A stretch of 46,374 bases of DNA from UBA5399 sp964592125. GTDB lineage: Bacteria > Bacillota > Clostridia > Christensenellales > Christensenellaceae. The stretch covers positions 1 to 46,374 of the forward strand of contig CAZQBV010000010.1 of the NCBI GenBank assembly GCA_964592125.1, read 5' to 3'. Shown in pieces: positions 40,434 to 46,374 of this stretch (positions within the stretch are counted from its first letter, which is position 1; each line of letters begins with the position of its first letter). The translations under genes and the position numbers were made by a program. The notes beneath the pieces were generated by a model. It made no database searches. It was not told where the DNA came from and worked only from the letters and a program-made list of their open reading frames with translations.

Positions 40434-43085
40434 ATGAAAAAGCGAATTACCTCAATCATCATAACGGCGTTCATGCTGGCAGGCCTTTTGGCTTCGCCGG
40501 CATTTGCCGTTTCTCCAGAGACTGCTTTGCCAGCCGATGTGACAGAGGAAATACTGCCTACTGAACCGGAAGCACTGCCCGAAAGTGGTGCGCAAGAGAT
40601 ACCGGAAGAGGCCATTCCCGAAGATATGGGCGATATAGAGATAGTGGAAGTGGAGGCAGCGCAGGCCGATTCACAAGAGCCGCAAGCAGAGCCACAGGCT
40701 GCATTGCCAGATGCAACGCAACTGAAAGGATTGTTGGATCAAATATCGGCATACCAGCTGGCAAATGTGAAATCGCCAAAATTTTCGGTGGCGCATGGCG
40801 AGTGGACGGTGCTAGGTCTTGCCCGCTATGGCAGCATTACAAAGGAATTTCAGCAAACTTATTTGGGAAATCTGTATGCAGAGCTACAGGATAAAGAAGG
40901 GGCGCTAACCACCACGCTGTATACGGATTATTCGCGTGTGGTGTTGGCGCTTAGCGCCATTGGGGTAGATCCAATCAATGTAAATGGATACAATGTGCTT
41001 TTGCCGCTGGCGGATTATACCAATGTTTCGCGGCAGGGGCCAAATGGCTTGGCTTGGGCACTGATTGCGCTGGATGCAAAACAATACGAAGTGCCCAAGA
41101 CCACTGCAAAAGTTTCCACAACCCGCAGCAAGCTGGTTAGCGCCATATTGGAAAGGCAGTTGCCGGATGGCGGCTGGGCGCTATTGCCCACTGCCCAAAG
41201 TGGAGATTCGGATTTGACGGGCATGGTGGTAACAGCACTGGCGCCCTATGCCGCAAGCAACGCTAACGCACGTGCCGCAATAGACAGGGCGCTTGCTTTT
41301 TCCAGCGCAAAACAGGATAAATATGGCGGATGGGGTAATTGCGAGGCAACTGTGCAAACCATTGTGGCGCTAAATGCAATGGGCATAGCGTTGAACGATG
41401 CCCGCTTTGTGAAAAATGGGAAAACGGCATATGATGACCTGATGCGCTACTACAAGCCGGATGGCTCTTTCAGCCATTCTGCAGGCGGCAGCCCAAACCC
41501 AATGGCTACAGATCAGGGGATGTATGCGCTAACATCGTATTATCGCAACATTACAGGCCAATCACGGTTGTATGATATGAGGGACAAAGAAACACCGCCC
41601 CCCGAAGACAAAAAAGAGCGCAACGAAGTGATTGCAGCAATCAAGGCATTGCCAAAAACGTTGGGCATTGCGGACAAGGGCAATGTGGCGTTGCTTGCGG
41701 AACGGCTTAGCAAACTGGCAGACTTTCCGGGGAAGGCATCCTACACCAAAATAATAAACAATGCGAAGGCGACCATTGCGCGGATTGAGGCCACCGTGAA
41801 GCAACTGGATGAAGACATTTGGAACAAGCTGAACCCCAAGAATATAACCAAAGCAGATGCGGAGATGATAACATCTCTTTTGGCTACCTATATAGGTTTG
41901 AACGAGGCGGACAGAGCCTATGTGGAAAATGCGCAAAGCTTGCTGGATGCCAAGGAGATACTGGATGCGCTGGGGCAGCGGGTGATTTCCCAAAAGGTAT
42001 TTGAACGGATACGGGGCAGCGAAGACAGCTATACCTATGAAGATGAAGACGGCGGGTGGGGCTACAGCATGCACATTGATGGCAGAAATGTAACGGCGCC
42101 TGCGGATATGAATGCCGCACTTTCCATAGGAAACACAACCGTGGAAACCTCCATTGCAATTCTAAAAAATGCGTACTGGATCTCTTTTGCGCAGCAGGGC
42201 GCCTTGCCGGGCACAATTTCAGTATCGGCGCAAGTGGGTGCGGCAGATGGGGCGTATACGTTATATCGCTATGCAGCGGGCAAATTGCAGCGAATAGCAG
42301 CGGTGAATGTGCAGGGAAGCAATGTGGAATTTAGCACTGCCCAAGGTGGGGATTATGTATTGCTGGCGGTGGGCAAGAAAGCCACCATACAAATAAACCA
42401 AACCAAGAAGGGCAAAGCGGAAGAACTGAAGAAGTCTATTTTTGAAGAGATGATGGGGCAGGATATCAACCTGCGCATTGAAGGGGAAACGAAAACAGGA
42501 GAGGCATATCGCCTTACCTTTAATGGGGAAGATATTGTAAAACCAATGCAACTGAATACGGAACTTTCTATTGGTGGCAAAAATGCACCAAATATAAGCA
42601 AGCTGGCGGAAAACCCATTTATAGTTAGCTTTGGGCACGAAGGAGAGCTGCCGGGCAAGATGCTGGTGGAAATAGAAACGGCACTGCCCGATGGGGAATA
42701 CCTGTTGTTCTACTACAACGAAAAAACAATGCGTGCCGAGCCGGATCAGAAGGCTGTGGTGGAAGGTGGTTGGGCCAGCTTTTTCATGACGCATTGCAGT
42801 GACTGGTTTGTGGCAAAGCGTGCAAAGAAAGCTTCTGTTTTGGAATTGATGGCTTCAGAAAAAGAGGATGCTGCTGGTGCCGCAGTGGCGAAGACAACAA
42901 TGGATGTGCCAGAGGTAGACGAAACGGCAATGCAGGAAGAACAAACCGACAATGCGCTGCCGATACCCCCGCAGGAACAGCAGCCCCATTTTGCATGGCT
43001 TTTGATCGCAATGCTGTGCGGTGTTGCTGTGGTAGTTACTGTAATACTGCTGTATAAAAGGAATGAGAGAGTGAAGAAAGCATGA
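40434..43085 (+). CDS. Membrane-anchored alpha/alpha-barrel surface protein, B12-regulated
   Basis: An 883-residue surface protein. A signal peptide (MKKRITSIIITAFMLAGLLASPAFA) is followed by an acidic region, then a prenyltransferase/squalene-oxidase-type alpha/alpha barrel (about residues 95-380) with repeats such as LPDGGWALLPTAQSGDSDLTG, DKYGGWGNCEATVQTIVAL and DGSFSHSAGGSPNPMATDQGMYAL. This fold type makes the N-terminal domain of intrinsic factor and transcobalamin. A helical stretch (about 390-515) and two related beta modules follow, then a C-terminal membrane helix (FAWLLIAMLCGVAVVVTVILL) with a basic tail. ATG 40434 lies 24 bases after the preceding gene; an in-frame GTG at 40422 would spoil the signal peptide. 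Probably holds the corrinoid together with DUF4430 partners. Confidence 0.82.
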   Translation: MKKRITSIIITAFMLAGLLASPAFAVSPETALPADVTEEILPTEPEALPESGAQEIPEEAIPEDMGDIEIVEVEAAQADSQEPQAEPQAALPDATQLKGLLDQISAYQLANVKSPKFSVAHGEWTVLGLARYGSITKEFQQTYLGNLYAELQDKEGALTTTLYTDYSRVVLALSAIGVDPINVNGYNVLLPLADYTNVSRQGPNGLAWALIALDAKQYEVPKTTAKVSTTRSKLVSAILERQLPDGGWALLPTAQSGDSDLTGMVVTALAPYAASNANARAAIDRALAFSSAKQDKYGGWGNCEATVQTIVALNAMGIALNDARFVKNGKTAYDDLMRYYKPDGSFSHSAGGSPNPMATDQGMYALTSYYRNITGQSRLYDMRDKETPPPEDKKERNEVIAAIKALPKTLGIADKGNVALLAERLSKLADFPGKASYTKIINNAKATIARIEATVKQLDEDIWNKLNPKNITKADAEMITSLLATYIGLNEADRAYVENAQSLLDAKEILDALGQRVISQKVFERIRGSEDSYTYEDEDGGWGYSMHIDGRNVTAPADMNAALSIGNTTVETSIAILKNAYWISFAQQGALPGTISVSAQVGAADGAYTLYRYAAGKLQRIAAVNVQGSNVEFSTAQGGDYVLLAVGKKATIQINQTKKGKAEELKKSIFEEMMGQDINLRIEGETKTGEAYRLTFNGEDIVKPMQLNTELSIGGKNAPNISKLAENPFIVSFGHEGELPGKMLVEIETALPDGEYLLFYYNEKTMRAEPDQKAVVEGGWASFFMTHCSDWFVAKRAKKASVLELMASEKEDAAGAAVAKTTMDVPEVDETAMQEEQTDNALPIPPQEQQPHFAWLLIAMLCGVAVVVTVILLYKRNERVKKA

Positions 43086-43876
43086 GAAACAAACACTGGA
43101 GTTTAGGAATTGTACTGTTGGTATTGATGTTCATGTGCGTGGGCTGTGCGCCTGCACAAAATGCTGCGCCCGCAGTGGAAACGCCTGCGGCAACAGAAGC
43201 ACCTGCAAGCATGGCAGAGCCAACAGTGCCCGCGACAACAGAAGCGCCCACTGGAAAACCAACGGATCAGGCGGATGACTACTACGATGTAGACGCAAGC
43301 AATGTGAAGGATATGGACAAGGCCGAACGCGAAAAGTATTTGAAAGAGGCCAATACCTACAAAGAAAGCGATGCTTCCCTGCGTGATTTTTATGGTACAG
43401 ATCCCGTGCCCGAGGGCATGCCGCAGCCAGTGGAAGCACAGGATACTGTGAAAACGGGTGCTGAAAAAAGCTGTACCTTGCTGATAGAATGTTCTTCCAT
43501 ATTCAATTATATGGATCAATTCAATACGGATAAAATGGAAGTGCTGCCCGAAGATGGCGTGATATACGCGGCGCGGCAGGTGGTTTTTTACGAAGGGGAA
43601 AATGTGTTTGATGTGCTGCTGCGCGAGGTACAAAACAACCGCATACATATGGAATATGAGAGCGTGCCCGGCTATAACAGCAGCTATATAGAAGGCATCA
43701 ACAATATTTATGAATACGACTGCGGAGAGCTTTCCGGCTGGATGTATTCTGTGAATGGCTGGTTTCCCAACTATGGCCCCAGCCGCTACCAATTGCAGGA
43801 TGGAGACACGGTGGAGTGGCACTACACTTGCGATTTGGGCAGAGACTTTGGCGTAACATGGCAGCGCCCCAGCTAG
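43082..43876 (+). CDS. DUF4430 lipoprotein, B12-regulated
   Basis: A 264-residue lipoprotein. The signal sequence ends in the lipobox CVGC (Cys22), followed by a Pro/Thr/Ala/Glu linker. The C-terminal half is a DUF4430 domain: NVFDVLLREVQNNRIHMEYE, SGWMYSVNGWFPNYGPSRYQLQDGDTVEWHYTCDLG. The GWMYSVNGW...LQDGDTVEWHY block closely resembles the matching strands in transcobalamin-family beta domains and the DUF4430 domain of the first gene. Its ATG overlaps the TGA of the barrel gene (ATGA), so the two are translationally coupled and probably made in equal amounts. That supports a two-part binding site of barrel plus beta domain. It would sit on the outer face next to the ECF transporter. Confidence 0.87.
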   Translation: MRNKHWSLGIVLLVLMFMCVGCAPAQNAAPAVETPAATEAPASMAEPTVPATTEAPTGKPTDQADDYYDVDASNVKDMDKAEREKYLKEANTYKESDASLRDFYGTDPVPEGMPQPVEAQDTVKTGAEKSCTLLIECSSIFNYMDQFNTDKMEVLPEDGVIYAARQVVFYEGENVFDVLLREVQNNRIHMEYESVPGYNSSYIEGINNIYEYDCGELSGWMYSVNGWFPNYGPSRYQLQDGDTVEWHYTCDLGRDFGVTWQRPS

Positions 43877-43904
43877 GCAACACTGTTTTAAGAAGGGTAA
43901 AAGT

Positions 43905-44792
43905 ATGAGAGACAGTTTTTCTACCTATCATCCGTCCATCAACTTCCTATATTTTGGGTTTGTGATACTGGTTACTATTTTCTTGTTTCATCCGGTGCTG
44001 TTGGCCATTTCTTTTGTAAGCTCTATGGCATACTCCATTTACTTGAACGGGAAAAAAGCTGTGAAGTTTAACCTGTTGGGGCTGGTGCCCATGATGCTTT
44101 TGGCAGCATTTGTGAATGTGGCATTCAACCACGAGGGCATTACCATTCTTACCTATTGGGGCGGCAACCCCATTACGCTGGAATCCATACAGTTTGGCAT
44201 TGCGTCGGGCTGCATGCTGGTTTCGGTAATTATGTGGTTCTCCTGCTACAACAAAGTGATGACTTCGGATAAATTTGTATATTTGTTTGGCAGATTGATA
44301 CCCGCGCTTTCACTGGTCTTTTCTATGGCGCTGCGTTTTGTGCCCAAATTTAAAGCAGAGATAAAAAAAATATCGAATGCACAGCGTTGCCTAGGGCGGG
44401 ATGTTTCCGCTGGAAACTGGCTGATTCGGGTGCGGCATGGCATGAAAATTTTATCCATAATGGTAACTTGGGCGCTGGAAAATGCGGTGGAAACGGCAGA
44501 CTCTATGAAATCCCGCGGCTATGGCCTGAAGCACCGCACGGCATACTCTATTTATCGCTTTGATGCGCGGGATAAATCTATGCTGGCAGTGCTGGGGGCA
44601 TTGTTGCTATTTATATTTGTGGCGATTGTTACAAAAACAGTTTGGGTGCGGTACTTCCCCTCCTTTGGCATGAATGCGGCGACTCCGTTAAGTGCCTTTG
44701 CCTGCACAGCGTTTGCCATTGTGTGCATGTTGCCACTGTTACTTCAAATAAAGGAGGAAGCCACTTGGCGCTCTTTGATATCCAAGGTTTGA
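43905..44792 (+). CDS. ecfT: ECF transporter transmembrane (T) component
   Basis: A 295-residue membrane protein of the CbiQ/EcfT family with about five or six membrane segments. The coupling helix region shows the typical motif ALENAVETADSMKSRGYG, in which the Ser-Arg-Gly contacts the ATPases; a preceding RFVPKFKAEIKKISNAQRC is also characteristic. AAGGG lies before ATG 43905. It links the ATPases to a substrate-binding S component. No S component is in the window, so either it lies just beyond the right edge or a remote one is used. The B12-regulated context argues for a corrinoid transporter. Confidence 0.92.
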   Translation: MRDSFSTYHPSINFLYFGFVILVTIFLFHPVLLAISFVSSMAYSIYLNGKKAVKFNLLGLVPMMLLAAFVNVAFNHEGITILTYWGGNPITLESIQFGIASGCMLVSVIMWFSCYNKVMTSDKFVYLFGRLIPALSLVFSMALRFVPKFKAEIKKISNAQRCLGRDVSAGNWLIRVRHGMKILSIMVTWALENAVETADSMKSRGYGLKHRTAYSIYRFDARDKSMLAVLGALLLFIFVAIVTKTVWVRYFPSFGMNAATPLSAFACTAFAIVCMLPLLLQIKEEATWRSLISKV

Positions 44793-46374
44793 CATTTACA
44801 TACCCCGAGGGGAAACGGCCGGCCTTAAGCAATATTTGCTTGGCTGTGGAAGAAGGCGAGTTTTTGGTGGTGTGCGGCAAATCGGGCTGCGGAAAAAGCA
44901 CGCTGCTGCGTCACTTTAAAGAGGCACTTACCCCGCATGGGCAGCGCGAGGGAGCGTTGCAATACAAAGGAAAACCACTGGCAGAAATTGACCTGCGGCA
45001 GCAGGCGGCGGAAATTGGTTTTGTACTGCAAAAGCCGGACAATCAAATTGTTACGGATAAAGTGTGGCACGAGCTGGCCTATGGCCTGGAAAGTTTGGGT
45101 GTGGATAGCTCCACCATACGCTTGCGCGTTGCGGAAATGGCCAGTTTTTTTGGCATACAAAGCTGGTACCACAAAAATGTGGCAGAGCTTTCCGGTGGGC
45201 AAAAGCAACTGTTGAATTTGGCCTCTATTATGGCCATGCAGCCAACTATGCTAATACTGGACGAGCCAACCTCGCAACTGGATCCCATAGCCGCTTCGGA
45301 TTTTTTGTTTACCATCAAAAAGATAAACAGGGAGTTGGGCACTACCATAGTGCTTTCGGAGCATCGGCTGGAGGATGCGCTTCCGCTGGCAGACCGCGCA
45401 TTGGTAATGAGCCGCGGTCGCATTGCCGCAAAAGGAAAACCGCGGGAGATTGGCTACGAATTACGGGATAGCAACGACCCTATGCTGTATGCAATGCCTG
45501 CGCCCATGCGCATTTATTTGGCATTGGAAAGTGGGGAACAAGCCAACTGCCCAATTACTGTGAGGGATGGCAAAGAGTATTTGAACAAATATGAACCTAT
45601 GGAAATTCCCCTGCACAACCACATGGCAGATAAAAAAGAAAAGCCGGTTCTGCAAATGAAGGATGTGTGGTTTCGCTACAAAAAAGACGGGCAGGATGTG
45701 CTGCGCGACTTGAACTTTAGCGTGGAGGCGGGCACGCTGTACTGCATTGCCGGGGGGAATGGCACAGGCAAAACCACCGCACTGTATGCCATAGCCGGGG
45801 TGTGCCGCGCGTACCGTGGCAAAGTGAAGCTGAATGGCGAAAATATATTGAAACTAAATGCAAATGATCGTGCAAAAAAAGGACTGGCTATGTTGCCCCA
45901 AGACCCGCAAAGTTTGTTCTTGTGCAATACCATAGAGGAGGACCTGTATGAAATGTTGGCTGGCAGCAAGCACACAGCAGAGCAGCGACGTGCGTTGGTA
46001 GCGGAAGTGGCGGAACAAACGGAAATTACCGAGCTGCTGCACATGCACCCATACGATGTGAGCGGTGGGGAACAGCAGCGTGCAGCGCTTGCCAAGGTGC
46101 TGCTAACAGACCCTCAGGTGCTGCTGCTGGACGAGCCAACCAAGGGGATGGACAGCTTTTTCAAGCATAAATTTGCGCAAATATTGCAAAAGATGAAAGA
46201 AAGTGGCGTAACCATTATTATGGTGTCGCACGATGTGGAGTTCTGTGCGGAATATGCGGATAAATGCGCACTGTTTTTTGATGGCGGCATTGTAACGGAA
46301 AACGAGCCGCGGGCATTTTTTTCGGGGAACAGCTTTTACACAACGGCGGCCAACCGCATGGGGAGGCATCGCTT
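44765..46374 (+). CDS. ecfA: Fused double ECF ATPase, 3' end outside window
   Basis: The frame is open for 536 codons to the edge. Two complete ABC ATPase domains are joined in one chain, in place of separate EcfA and EcfA'. Domain 1 has Walker A GKSGCGKST (38-46), the Q-loop LQKPDNQIV, signature LSGGQKQ and LILDEPTSQLDP. Domain 2 has GGNGTGKTT (about 335), PQDPQSLFL, VSGGEQQRAAL and LLLDEPTKGMD. The start is a TTG at 44765, seven bases after GGAGG and inside the end of ecfT (28-bp overlap), so the pair is coupled. The first ATP site is slightly unusual in its loop (GKSGCGKS), but all catalytic motifs are present. It energises the ECF complex. Confidence 0.92.
   Translation, partial: MALFDIQGLTFTYPEGKRPALSNICLAVEEGEFLVVCGKSGCGKSTLLRHFKEALTPHGQREGALQYKGKPLAEIDLRQQAAEIGFVLQKPDNQIVTDKVWHELAYGLESLGVDSSTIRLRVAEMASFFGIQSWYHKNVAELSGGQKQLLNLASIMAMQPTMLILDEPTSQLDPIAASDFLFTIKKINRELGTTIVLSEHRLEDALPLADRALVMSRGRIAAKGKPREIGYELRDSNDPMLYAMPAPMRIYLALESGEQANCPITVRDGKEYLNKYEPMEIPLHNHMADKKEKPVLQMKDVWFRYKKDGQDVLRDLNFSVEAGTLYCIAGGNGTGKTTALYAIAGVCRAYRGKVKLNGENILKLNANDRAKKGLAMLPQDPQSLFLCNTIEEDLYEMLAGSKHTAEQRRALVAEVAEQTEITELLHMHPYDVSGGEQQRAALAKVLLTDPQVLLLDEPTKGMDSFFKHKFAQILQKMKESGVTIIMVSHDVEFCAEYADKCALFFDGGIVTENEPRAFFSGNSFYTTAANRMGRHR

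Overview
The window looks like chromosome of a low-GC, Gram-positive anaerobe of the Clostridia type. Ribosome binding sites are strong (GGAGG) and GTG/TTG starts are frequent. Binding proteins are lipoproteins, and there are an LTA-synthase-type enzyme and an ECF transporter. I cannot name the species.

Region by region. (1) 1-9056, the end of a probable genomic island on the minus strand: a metallophosphoesterase cut by the window edge and a type I restriction-modification operon in the order hsdM-hsdS-membrane protein-hsdR. A 60-bp 3' part of a tRNA-Arg(CCU) gene at 8997-9056, followed by a terminator, looks like the right attachment site. (2) 9457-19656: a Crp/FNR-type regulator divergent from a nucleoside uptake and salvage operon: URO-D-like protein, ABC ATPase, two permeases, pyrimidine-nucleoside phosphorylase, BMP lipoprotein, MtnA-type isomerase and cytidine deaminase. 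A structured leader lies before mtnA. (3) 19892-22141: a large secreted protein with a DUF6273/C-type-lectin-like segment and Ig-like domains. One stretch has the hallmarks of a diversity-generating retroelement (DGR) variable region with target hairpins. (4) 22507-30973: SIS protein, a diguanylate cyclase/phosphodiesterase pair, an LTA-synthase-like enzyme (minus strand), a NYN-LOTUS protein and gltX. (5) 31075-38334: a LacI-type regulator, two near-identical operators 103 bp apart, and a ribose-type sugar ABC operon (lipoprotein, ATPase, two permeases) ending in a second URO-D-like protein. (6) 38363-46374: a strong hairpin, a MITE-like element, then a promoter and cobalamin riboswitch with a terminator. 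They control a secreted DUF4430-Fn3 protein, a membrane-anchored alpha/alpha-barrel protein, a DUF4430 lipoprotein, EcfT and a fused double EcfA that runs off the right edge.

The most exciting part is region 6. Human intrinsic factor and transcobalamin consist of an alpha6/alpha6 barrel plus a beta domain related to DUF4430, with B12 held between them. Here these two fold types are on separate surface proteins, under a B12 riboswitch and next to ECF transporter genes. I infer a split, Gram-positive 'intrinsic-factor-like' corrinoid capture and import system.
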